From contig JAMXBB010000011.1 in NCBI GenBank assembly GCA_024138015.1, positions 86,141,333 to 86,205,332 on the forward strand: a stretch of 64,000 nucleotides of DNA. The letters are read 5' to 3'. The stretch is from Lumnitzera littorea (taxonomy: Eukaryota > Streptophyta > Magnoliopsida > Myrtales > Combretaceae). Below the pieces are notes generated by a model. It searched no databases, was not told the origin of the DNA, and saw only the letters and a program-made list of their open reading frames with translations. A program made the position numbers and the translations under genes. Below are positions 48,994 through 59,484 of the stretch, piece after piece. How positions within the stretch are numbered: position 1 is the stretch's first letter; each line of letters opens with the position of its first letter.

Positions 48994-49942
48994 TGATATG
49001 GTCTATCATGGATGAACATACGATGTTTAGTATTGCATGAACTAAAGGGGGTAGGTTCAGATTGTGAGATGATCCAAAAAGTAAATGAGAGTTGTAGGTT
49101 GAGCAGGGGTTCCCCGTGCACCAATGATGGATATGACGCACCAATGCCTCACATAAACTCGGGTCGCACTTGATATGACGCACAAGTGTAGCCAAAGGTC
49201 ATTCGCCACTAGTTTATGTTAAATGAGTTAGATAAGAGTAGCTCGAGAGTAAAAAGTAAAATACTTAGCTCAAGAGGGTATGTCTGAAAATTCAATGTAT
49301 CATCTCTTGTAGCCATTACAATATACAAGTATTTATAGGACCCAGTTAGGGTAAATCCTAAGTTCGAGTAAATTACAAAAAAGATTCTTACTAGTTAAGG
49401 AAAAGGGGAATAATTTACAGGGGTATTAATGTAATCGTACAAAAAGAATATCTGGTTGTAGAAAAAACAGTACGAATGTCAGAAAAAGGCAGGATGTACG
49501 CCATTTTGCTCATTTCGTAGCCCTAATGACACTACTAGTTGAATAAGGGTAAGGTTAGATAAAGTCAGCATCGGCATTGGCAATTTGAATAGTTAAGACC
49601 GAGTAGAGGTGGGTTTATAGGTAACTCATTTTTGGATTGGCCTCGGGGGGGGGGGGGGGGGGGGGGGGTCCTGCTCCTGATAACTGATAGATTGGCTTCC
49701 TGCATGGTTATGTTTGGCAACATCTTGATTCAATGCTTGGCCAAGTATGTTTTGAAGGGGTTGGCTCGACACGTCGACTAGTCTCCTTGGAAGCTTCCTA
49801 GATGTGGAGAGTGAAGTAACTCGGCAGGTCGAATTGTAGAATGTATTGCTCCTCAACATTCAACTTACTTCAGATAGCTTGGTGAACCATTTTAGTAAGG
49901 CCATAAGCTTGAGAGCACGTGATTGGTCCATGATCCCTATCA
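48994..49942 (-). mobile_element. F 5' LTR (949 bp)
   Basis: TGATATGG to CCCTATCA on the plus strand. Paired with 4750-4946 plus 17255-17985. A reversed TATA-like (AGTATTTATAGGACC, near 49328) fits minus transcription. Confidence 0.88.
49645..49668. repeat. Homopolymer of 24 G
   Basis: In F's 5' LTR. The sister LTR at 17689-17704 has an interrupted G/A tract here, so the run has grown, or the length is an assembly estimate. Confidence 0.85.
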
Positions 49943-50710
49943 TTTGAACAACTCAAAGGATATGATGCACCATGGAACTTTCCAGTTCGATATATGTATG
50001 AGCTGGTCCAATGAGAGCACTCGCCACCTAGCTCTATTTAAAGGTTAGGTTAAGAGTGAAGTAAGCAAACAAGTTGTGCATAATGTTCATAAAAGGAAGT
50101 ATATTCAATATTTTGAAGTATGATGAACTTGTGATTGCATGTACAGTGAGTATTTATACCTGAAATGTTATGGCATCATGTCCAAAATAGAAAAGACTAA
50201 AAGTGTAATGTCTAAAAGAAGTAATGTGCAAGAAATGATAAAAGGGTATAATTGAAAATACAACAAAATTGGATATCTCGTATGGAGGATTTAGTCAGAT
50301 GATTGCTCGAACATGTAACTCTCTATGGATGAGTGACTGTTTAACAGAAAAAAGACAATTCTGTACTATTAGGTTAATGATTGTCGAAGCGAGGTGTTGA
50401 GTAGAAGTGGTAGGTCAACTATGCCGAATTAAGCAAATAATTTTTTTGAGGTGAATTCTCCTAAAATGTATTCAATACGGTTCGATAGGTGATTGGATGG
50501 GCCAAGCTATTGTTTGAGTGTAGCTCTAGTCCATAACTAGAGACAACCAATGGGTACGAGAGGGTTCAATTTAGCTAGGGCATCAAGTTGGCAGATTGCA
50601 ATAGCTTAGACTCCTCAATGGTGGGTCGTAAGGAAAGAATTCACTTAGCTATGCTTTCTAGCCCTTAAGCTCGAGCTCGAGTCAAGGGTCCAGTAGTTTA
50701 ATTCTTATCA
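49943..50710 (-). mobile_element. E 3' LTR, U3-side piece
   Basis: Matches 55690-55838 and 58397-59031; shared strings include CGAACATGTAACT-like and GACAACCAATG. Starts right at F's end and finishes TTCTTATCA, preceded on the minus strand by the purine-rich GGCAGGGA. Confidence 0.85.
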
Positions 50711-52000
50711 TCCCTGCCAAGCTGATTGGGATTTGGGATCAAATCTAATTGGTCCTTGTCCAAGTTCTCCTCGAGTCAGTAAGGGCTAAGGTCGATAAAA
50801 CCAAATACGTTTAACACTTTAAAGTGTTTTGGAAGCTCTAATTGGTATGCATTGACATTAATCTTCTAGAGTATCATGAATGGCCCTTCAGTTTAAGCAA
50901 ACAGCTTGTTCTTCCTTTTATTAGGGAATCTCTCGTTACTCAAGTGTAGCCACACTTAGTTGCTAGGTTGAAACTACTTAGTTTTCCTTCCTTTACCTTT
51001 CTCCTTTAGTTTTCTAGTGGTTCGATCAATTTGTTAGGTGACTCGTTAGTAGATTTGCTAGATGGATTGAGTTTTGGTCTTCACTTCTAAATCTTCTTAG
51101 TCAGTGGGTAGCATGGGGACATGATCATGGGGTAATTTAGGGTTAAAACCATAGACAACCTCAAATAGGGCGTGCCCAGTGGTGGTATGTACTGTCTGTT
51201 GTAAGTAAATTCAACTACAAGCAAGCAAACATTCCAGTAAGCCAAGTTCTTCCCCACTGCTGCTTAGAGTAGTGATCTTAAGGTACGGTTAACCACCTTT
51301 GTTTGGCCGTTGGTTTGAGGATGACAAGAGGTGTTGAATAGCAGTTTGGTTCCCACTTGACGCCAAAGGGTTCTTTAGAAATGGCTTAGAAATTTTAGAT
51401 CTCTATCGATACCATATTCTGTGCAAGTGAACTATTTCCTACAAAAACAAAGGAACAATAACTGTAACATTGTTAGTTTTGGTGTAGGGCACAAAATATG
51501 CCATTTTGTTGAATTTATCCACGACAAACATTACAAAATCTTTGCCTCAAGCAGTTCAAGGTAGTTCGAGGAAAAAATCCATACTTATATTAGCTTATGG
51601 TTTGATCGGAGTAGGTAAAGGCATTGCTTTCCCTTATTTAGCTCGACTTTTTGCTTTCTTGTAGACGATACATCCCTCTATCACATGATGTACGTCATGT
51701 TTCATCTTAGGCCAGAGGAACTTATCATTCAATAGCTCATATGTTCTCTGTTCTCCAAAGTAGCCAAAAAGTCTTCTATTGTGGGCTCCTCTTACCAGTA
51801 GTTCTCTTATCAAACAAATTGGTACACACAAATTGTTTCCTCAAAATAGGTAGCCATCCTTCACATGGTATTCATCCATCATTATTCCTTCTTCATTGCA
51901 TCCAAATATAGGACTAAAATGAGAATCATACCGATGCTGTTCTTTAACGATTGCAAACCTTAACAACTTGGTCTACAACTCAATGAGAAGAATTTGTCTC
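50711..52000 (-). pseudogene. E integrase
   Basis: The H2C2 region is open at 51831-51634 (RGAHNRRLFGYFGEQRTYEL ... CIVYKKAKS). The second His is Tyr and one Cys is Tyr. Core and tail (51600-50720) are recognisable by alignment to A only. Confidence 0.75.
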
Positions 52001-53460
52001 ATTAATAGAGCATTAGCAACTACATTATTGTTGCCTTACTTGTATTTAATGACAAAATTAAATCTCTCCAGAAATTCAATCCAGTGAGCTTGGCGTTTGA
52101 AAAGCTTTGATTAGATCCACAAATATCTCAAGGACTCATAATCTGTTCATATGACAAATTCCTTTTACAAAAGATAATATTGCCATGTACAAAGAGTTCG
52201 TATCAGGGCTAGAAGTTCCTTATCATAAATAGAGTAATTTAATTACGCTCTTTTGAGCTTATCGCTATGATAAGCGACAGGTCGACCTTCTTGTAGCAGT
52301 ACATCTCCGATGCCAATACCTGACGCGTTACATTTAAGCTTTAATACCCTTTCAAAATCTGATAGAGCCAAGACTAAGGCAAAGGTCAACCTTGCTTTTA
52401 CCTCAGTAAAACTCCTCTCCTTTTTCTCTCCTCACTTGAACTCTACATTCATCTTTATTAGCTTAGTCAGGGGTACTACAATGGTACTAAATCCTTAGAT
52501 AAAGCATCGATAGAATGATGCCTATCCATGAAAGCCCCTCACCTTGGCATAAAATGCTGGGGTTGGCTACTTAACAATAGTTCATACCTTCTCTTCATCT
52601 ACTCTGAATCCCTTTTGCACCAACCACGTAACCTAAGAAGATCACTTCTTCCTGGCAAAAGCAACATTTCTTTAGGTTTCTAAACAATTTCTCTACTTGG
52701 AGGACATTGAAAACAGCTTTAAGATGGTTAATGTGCATTGCCAAGTCGACATTATAGACAAGAATGTTGTCGAAGTAGACAACGACAAACTTCTTGATCA
52801 GATCCCTCAAAATATGATTCATCAGTCTTATAAAAATGTTGGCGTGTTTGACAATCTAAAAAGCATGACCATCTACTCGTATAGGCCATGTCGGGTCTTG
52901 AAAGCAATTTTCCATTCATCTCCTTGCCTCATTCGAATCTAATAGTATCTTAATTTCAAATCAATTTTACTGAATACTCTCGCACCACTCAATCCATCCA
53001 ACATATCATTTAGCCTCGAGATGGGGTATCTGTACTTGATCATAATCTTATTAATAGCTCTGTTATCCATGCACATAAGCCAAGTGCCATCCTTCTTCGG
53101 CACAAGCAATACAAGCATAGCATAGGGGCTAATGCTTTCCCTCGCATATCCTTTTGTTAATAATTCATTGACTTGTCTCTAAAGTTTAGCAACTTATTCG
53201 GGGTTCGTTAAATAAGTTGATTTGTTTGGCAAGGCAATGCCGGATATCAAGTTAATGCAATGTTTAATGCCTTTGAACAGAGATAATCCCTTAGGCAACT
53301 GTTCTAGAAACAAGTTATAATACTCATCCAAGTGCTCTTTGACCTCTAAGGATAGTTCACCCCACTTCTTTAACTCTAGTAGTTGCCTGTTCAACAAAAA
53401 AGTCAACGCGTCGGCTTTAATAACTTCTCGGAGCTTGGCTCTACCTAACACTAATGTCTC
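52001..53460 (-). pseudogene. E reverse transcriptase and RNase H
   Basis: RT is open at 52822-52595 with YFDN (52777-52766) in place of YFDD, followed by NLKKCCFCQEEVIFLGYVVG. The linker is open at 53451-53194 (LFKGIKHCINLISGIALPNK). RNase H (52020-52350) is remnant only. Confidence 0.8.
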
Positions 53461-53598
53461 AGTTGATCTTTGAGCTTATTTGGCTTGCAATCTACTCACT
53501 TGACTCGAGGTCATGGGATTAAGGGTGATTTTCTTACTATCCTTCTCGAACACATAGGTGTTCTTAAATCCATCATACATAACCCTCCGGTTAAAAAG

Positions 53599-53880
53599 CT
53601 AAGGTTGGCCTAACAATACATAAGATGCATACATGGGCAAGACATTACAAAGAATTTCATCAGAGTAATTCTCAATGGAAATTGGTAGTAACACTTGATG
53701 TGTGACATGTAGTGCTACTTTCTTGTTCAGCCAATGTAACCTATATGGCTTCGGATGTGAAATGGTTGGCAACTTTAGTTTCTTAATCAAGTCAACAGAT
53801 GTTATGTTGGTGTAGCTCCCATTATCTACTATGAGCATACATACCTATTCATTCACTTTGCAAGTGATGTGGAATAAGTC
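53599..53880 (-). pseudogene. E aspartic protease
   Basis: Open at 53838-53599: LIVDNGSYTNITSVDLIKKL, then QVLLPISIENY and LPMYASYVLLGQP. The active-site motif reads Asp-Asn-Gly-Ser rather than Asp-Ser/Gly-Gly-Ser. Confidence 0.78.
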
Positions 53881-53899
53881 CTCCCTCTGTTCCTCCTTA

Positions 53900-55203
53900 A
53901 TAGAGGATTCTAAACTCATTGTACATTAGACAATCAAAGTTAACTTATCCAGGTCCTCTACAAACACATCTTCCTTAATTAGGTCAGCATTAACATCGAC
54001 CTCATCCCTCACTCCTTTTTCCTCTTTTGGTTCCTCATCTGTACTATTTACTTCAATTTTCGAGACATCTCCTTTGATAATCATAGTCCTTCAATTCTGA
54101 CACTGAGTAACCATGTGCCTAAAGCCTTGACATTTAAAGTACTTGATCTAGCTTGTCTTCCTCCTAAACCCTTGTCCCCTCTCATAAGTTCTTGGTGGCA
54201 CTTTACCATCAATTGATCAGCCCTTTTGTTCAACTTTGACATCTGCCCTTTTGGTCGATTTGGTACTTAGCTAAGCTTGGTAACCTCCATAAACAAGTTA
54301 ACTTAACTGACCAAGTCGGCTTATTAGAGGTTGGTTCGACCTATTCCTTCCTTATTTCTCTACTTGCTGGGCTATTCTTATAACTTCATCTAATGTAGTG
54401 AATTGCTAAAGTTTTACGATATCTAGGATGTCACTCCTTAATCTAGTAAGGAATCTAGATATTGTTTGGGCTAATGGCTCATCTACTTCATATCGAATCA
54501 TCAGCATTTGGAATTCTCGAACATACTCATCAATAGTTCAAATTCCTTGTTATAGCTCCTAAAGTTTAACAAAAGTATCTTGTAGGTAGGTATCTTATAT
54601 AAATCTATTTCTGAGAATCCTTTTTATCTTGGGCTAGATGCTGACTTCTCTGTATCCTTCTTGCCTTCTTATTGTTTGGAAGTTCTTCTACCATAATGCA
54701 ACATACCCTGAGAATTCTACAATAGTAACTTTCACCTTCTCACAGTCCTTATACTGATAATAGTTAAAAATACGTTCAACCTTATCCTCTAAATCCAAAT
54801 AATCATCTACATCCCTAGAACCATTAAAGCTCGAAATTTGAAACTTCACATGATGGGTAGCTCAAGATACTCAAGCTCACTCTTTTTCTTCTTCGTATTC
54901 TTCTTCTCTTTGATCATCCATATCTCCTGAGTCAATCCTTCTTTGACTTGTCCTCCCACTCCTCCACTTAGATTTTGTTGAGCTAAGATTTGTCCTCTGG
55001 TAGGTCAAGCATTTTGTGGAGTGCTTTGCACGACCTCAGTAGGTTAATAAGCCATGGCATGAACAATTCTGGTCAAATTGGCTATGAGTAGCTACCTCAT
55101 CAAGTTGTTCATCTGTACTCTTCAGGGTGCCTTAGGGCTATCGTCCATAATGGACAACACCACTATTGGCATCTCTAATACTTAAGTTGACACTAGGATC
55201 CGT
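53900..55203 (-). pseudogene. E gag
   Basis: The expected start codon reads ACG (55203-55201) before DPSVNLSIRD. An acidic stretch and gag core follow with stops. The knuckle (near 54150-54100) has Tyr for the first Cys (YFKCQGFRHMVTQC). Confidence 0.7.
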
Positions 55204-55537
55204 TATTCTTTCAACAAAACTCGTTAAACAAACTCAGAATCCATAAAACAAAAGAAATTGCCTTCTTAACTCAAACAAATCATACATACTTTCCTTCATA
55301 CGAAAGTTCAAGCTAATTATCAACATAGCGAATGTCTTCGAAGAAAACAAATCCAGTTAAAACTTGCTCTGTTTTCATATACTCAAAATAGGGTAAAACA
55401 GAGTATATAACCATAATCAATAATTACTCCTTCTATTTACTGAAACACTCATAGCTAACTTCTACGCAACTATAACACAATGCCACAACAATCATTAGTC
55501 ACAAGAAAGTTCAAACACAACTTACCTAAACAAACCT

Positions 55538-55554
55538 CCACTTTAATATTAAGA
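55538..55554 (-). other. Primer-binding site of E (heavily decayed)
   Basis: Minus strand TCTTAATATTAAAGTG aligns to A's TCTTGGTATCAGAGTG with only G-to-A and C-to-T changes. Confidence 0.6.
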
Positions 55555-55838
55555 TGATATGAACTGAAGCCAAGAACTGATAAGGTCGGTCACAAATGGG
55601 TGAGTCTAAGCTTACTGAAAGCTTGAAAACGAAGTGGGAAAATGCATAAACAACAATGAAAGTAAAACAAGCAAACCTTCGAACAACTCCAAAGATATGA
55701 TATATCAGTGAACTTCTGAAGACTCACAGCTCAGCTCGATACGATGCACGACTGATTCAATGAGAGTACCCGCCACCTAACTTTGCTTAAGGGTTATGAT
55801 AAGAGTAAAGTAAGTAGACAAATTGTGTACAATGTTCA
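55555..55838 (-). mobile_element. E 5' LTR, inner piece
   Basis: TGATATGAACTGAAGCC to AATGTTCA. Cut by the solo LTR at 55839. Confidence 0.85.
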
Positions 55839-58391
55839 TGAAACACCCCAGTCAAACTAAAAAATAATAATTAAGTAATAAATTTTTTCAAGTCGTGTTG
55901 ACAAAAACCACATTTTAGTAGGAAAAATCACAATTCATAAATCTTTAAGTAACTTTAAGCTTTTTTTAAAATTGTATCTTATTGAATAGATGTCTAAATT
56001 AAAGTTCCCATAATATTTTTTATATAACTCTTATTTTATGTAAGTATTAAATAAGTTAGTTTTATTTTATAAATAAAGTATATATTTATTTGGTATACTA
56101 AATTTTAATCCATGTCTTATTTTCTTAATATTATTTATTCTCATTTTAATTAATTTTTCTTTTTCAATTTCCTTAGACACATCCTACATTCTAGAACACT
56201 CAAAACACTACCCCATTTCTCCATTAACCATAACTTTTTGTTTCTAATAGGTTTTTATTAGGCATCAATCCATGTCTATCCGGTGTTTCCATCTCGGTTT
56301 TATTTCACAAGTCAATTCAACTATCCTTTTTTTTTTTTTTTATATCGCATATGTTGTATATTATTTTTATTTCTTTTTCTATTATTATGTGAAAAGTAAT
56401 TATTTTATTAGTATTCGATTCGTACTATAAATCTATTTATTTGTCATATTTGTAGTATCTATATTATTAAAGTGAATGTAACTTTAAGTAATCACTTGTC
56501 TTAAAATTATATATTTACCCTCTATTTACTATTATTTAATAAAAAAACTAACAATAAAATAAACTATTAAAATTATAACTAATGAATAAATATGTTCATT
56601 TACTCTTTTTTCTCTCTCTTCATTTCTTTACTCTCCCATTAATTGCATCGATATCTGTCTTTTCTCTCTCCCATTTTTCCATACTCTCCTACTCATTATA
56701 CCTACATCTTTTTTTCTTTATCTCTCCTCATTTTGTATTTTTTACATATGTAACATGGGTGCATCGACTGTTAGTTATATTTATATGGAAGTTAATACTC
56801 ATTTTATTGTAGTTAATAATATTGCCTCCTGGTTCATTCTAAAGTATTATTATCTTATCAATGTTAGTATAGCTAATACACTGTTTTCATTATTTTGTGA
56901 GTTCTGGTTAGTAGTAATTGTTTATAGTAATATTATAGAAATTATTGTAAAGTTAACGAAGTGTTTTGTCTTATTGTATAACTTTTCTAAGTTGTTGTAT
57001 AGAGAAAAAGATTTATCTATGTACATTTTATATTATTATTATTATTTTCCTCTTATTTTCTTTAGTTATAGGCACTGTTGAGTAAAGAAGGTGATATCAT
57101 TAATTATTATTCCAAAAATTGATCCTCGTAAAATGAACCTAATGCCTTGTTATATTTGATTATTATAAAGTAACCGGTTTGAACTTTGTTTCTTTTCAAC
57201 TTTTTCTTTTCGATAAAATGTTATTATAAAATTATAACTTTTGTTAATTTTAAAGCTGTAAGGGTTGTCAACGAAGATTGGTCATAAAGCACCATTTGAT
57301 TACTACAACGTAGTTAGTTAGTTAGTATCAGATAGTGAAGTTGACTCCTTGCTAATTGAATTGATTTGACTAATTTTAATTAGATCTTGTAACTAATAAA
57401 ATTGGATGTAATAACAAATTAGTAAAAGATTCTTAAATATTAATAAATAAATAAATAGAAACTTAATTATTAACCTTCCGAAGGTTAATATATAATTGTT
57501 CCTAATCTCATTTAGATTCATGCTAGATTTCAAGTTCTCTTTCGATAAGTGGCTAAGAGCTAGTCAGTATGGATTTAAAGTTAGGTAGAATTTTAGTTAA
57601 CGGTTTGGTTTAGCTATCCAAAGTACGTTGTGCTTGTTTTTATGGTTATGCTTATTAGGTTAGATAAGATTTAATTAGACTAATCTATATTCGACCTAAA
57701 TGTGGTTTGTTGATTTTGCTTAACCTGCTCGCTCTAAGGGCCCATAATGGCAAATCTTTAGAGGAACAACTGTTGATCATATATAGAGATTCCCTAATGA
57801 ATTCGTATGTAAGATGATGCAGCTAAAATATTAGGTTTTTAGACTCTAAGCGTAGAAGACTTAAAGGAAAAATTATATTACATCTCCTTTATATATGGAC
57901 TAGATTATGATGTGACGAGGTCATGAGTATCTCTTTGTTGATTATTGGCCTAAATTAAAGATAATTAAACTATTGTATACTTATATTCTGTTAATGTTGT
58001 ATTATATGTATATGAATGATTTGAGATTGACATTCGTGTATGTTTGTGCACTCGTACTAGGTTTTGGCTCATTCCTTTATTTTTACAATTGCAAGTTGAC
58101 TCGATAAGTTTGTGACAAGTATGGAAATTGCTATCATCAGTTGAAAAAGAGGGGCGATTAGTTTTGTATGTTGTAAAAGATCAAGATCTAGTTATTTAGT
58201 ATATTCGTGGTTAAAGCAACTTGCCTGTAAGTCACTTGAATTGATGTATATGGAGAATTGTTGGTTTTTACATGACAAGAGGTTATTACAAGTGATTTTA
58301 GAGATTATAGTTTATTTTAAAACCTTAATGTGTTCCTGATTAATAGAAACACGTGGCGGGTTGTAGTACCCTTGGATTTTGGGGCATTATA
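55839..58391 (-). mobile_element. Solo LTR of a third family (2,553 bp) inside E's 5' LTR
   Basis: TGAAACACCCC...GGGGCATTATA with GTTCA on both sides (55834-55838, 58392-58396). Read on the minus strand it starts TATAATGCCCCAAAATCC, like many plant gypsy LTRs that begin TGTAACACCCC. Very AT-rich, no coding region; ORFs at 56582-57081 are chance. Confidence 0.85.
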
Positions 58392-59031
58392 GTTCATGAA
58401 AAGAAGTATGTTCAGCATTCTAAAGTATGATGATCATATAGCTATATATACAGTGTGTATTTATACCTGAAAATTTAAAGCATCATGCCTAAAATGAAAA
58501 TGATTGAAAAGGTAGTATCTAAAAGAAGTAATGTATAAGGAATAATAAAAGGATGTAATTCGAAATACAACAAAATTGGGTATCTTATACGAAGGATTTA
58601 GTCATATGATTGCTTAAACATGTAACTTTCTATGGATAGGTGACTTTCTAGTAGAAAAAGACAATTCTATATGATCAGATTGGTGACTATTAAGCCGAGG
58701 TGTCGAGCAGAGGTGGTAGGTCAGCTGTGCCGAACTAAGTAGAAAATTCTTTTGAGGTGAATTTTCCTCAAACATATTCAGTACGATTCGGATTCAGATT
58801 GGCTGGGTGAGTGGTCGAATAGGCCAAGCTGTTGTTTAAGTGTAGCTTTGGTCAGTAGTTGTAGACAACCAATGAGAATGAGAGGGTTCAATTCGGCTAT
58901 GGCATTACGTTGGTAGATTATAGTTACTCGGACTCCTCAGTAGTGGATCGTAAAGAAAGAATTCACTTAACTATACTTTTCAATCCTCGTAGTTAGGTTT
59001 GGGTCAGGGTTCGATGGTCTGATTCTTATTT
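58392..59031 (-). mobile_element. E 5' LTR, outer piece
   Basis: Resumes with GTTCATGAAAAGAAGTATG, matching 50082 onward, and ends GATTCTTATTT against the GGTTT duplication. Confidence 0.85.
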
Positions 59032-59036
59032 GGTTT
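59032..59036. repeat. Right target-site duplication of E (GGTTT)
   Basis: Identical to 4619-4623. Host DNA resumes at 59037. Confidence 0.8.
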
Positions 59037-59484
59037 ACTATTGGGCTTTTCTCTCTTATGTTGGTAGACACAGGGACTCTGAGTGATAAAGGTGGCTGGG
59101 TAAGTAGGAGTCCAAGGTAAAGGAGACTTAGGCCAAGAAAGTAGACCATTTAGGGTCTAGATTAAGTTAGTGCACCATAAGGCATACCTCACAGCAATAT
59201 ATCCAAGCCACCTTAAACTTTTGCAGCTAAGGACCAAGTTGTCCAAGATGTATAGATTTATTTTGAGGTCGAGCGGAATAATCCAACCATTTTAGCATGT
59301 AGCGACTTACTCAAGAATCTTTGATTTTTTTTTTTTGCTTGCTTTTGCATAAGCAAATTACAATGGTATTAACTGCTATGGGCACATGTCGTCTGTCCAT
59401 AGGTCATGATGGTGTGATAGAGATCCTGTTTTAGGAGATCGAGACCACGGCTATCACTTATAGGAAACATGTCGAGATCTTAGA
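59037..59484. other. Host-side DNA right of E, unrecognised
   Basis: No clear feature. Contains an 11-T run and text that may be the 5' side of the decayed gene that follows. Confidence 0.4.

Larger units (their letters stand above)
4750..49942 (-). mobile_element. Element F: Ty3/gypsy element inserted in E's 3' LTR
   Basis: Pieces are: 3' LTR 4750-4946 plus 17255-17985, integrase 17986-18846 plus 37004-37045, gag 47612-48974, and 5' LTR 48994-49942. Protease, RT and RNase H are missing; their place is taken by unit D. LTR ends are TGATGATTCGG/TGATATGGTC on the low side and CCCTATCA on the high side. I found no clear target duplication for F itself. Confidence 0.8.
4624..59031 (-). mobile_element. 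Element E: outermost Ty3/gypsy retrotransposon, expanded by nested insertions
   Basis: Pieces on the minus strand are: 3' LTR 4624-4749 plus 49943-50710 (894 bp), internal region 50711-55554, and 5' LTR 55555-55838 plus 58397-59031 (919 bp). Both LTR copies start, on the plus strand, with TGATA(C/T)GAA and contain the shared stretch GAAAGCTTGAAAACGAAGT. Both outer ends abut GGTTT, the expected 5-bp target duplication. The remaining bases between 4624 and 59031 are younger insertions. The plus-strand right terminus reads TT where CA is expected. Gag, protease, RT, RNase H and integrase remnants are present but broken. Confidence 0.85.

Noticed and set aside
56582..57081. Two hydrophobic ORFs that look like membrane proteins
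   Set aside because: Low-complexity T-rich translation inside a solo LTR, with no codon signal or relatives.
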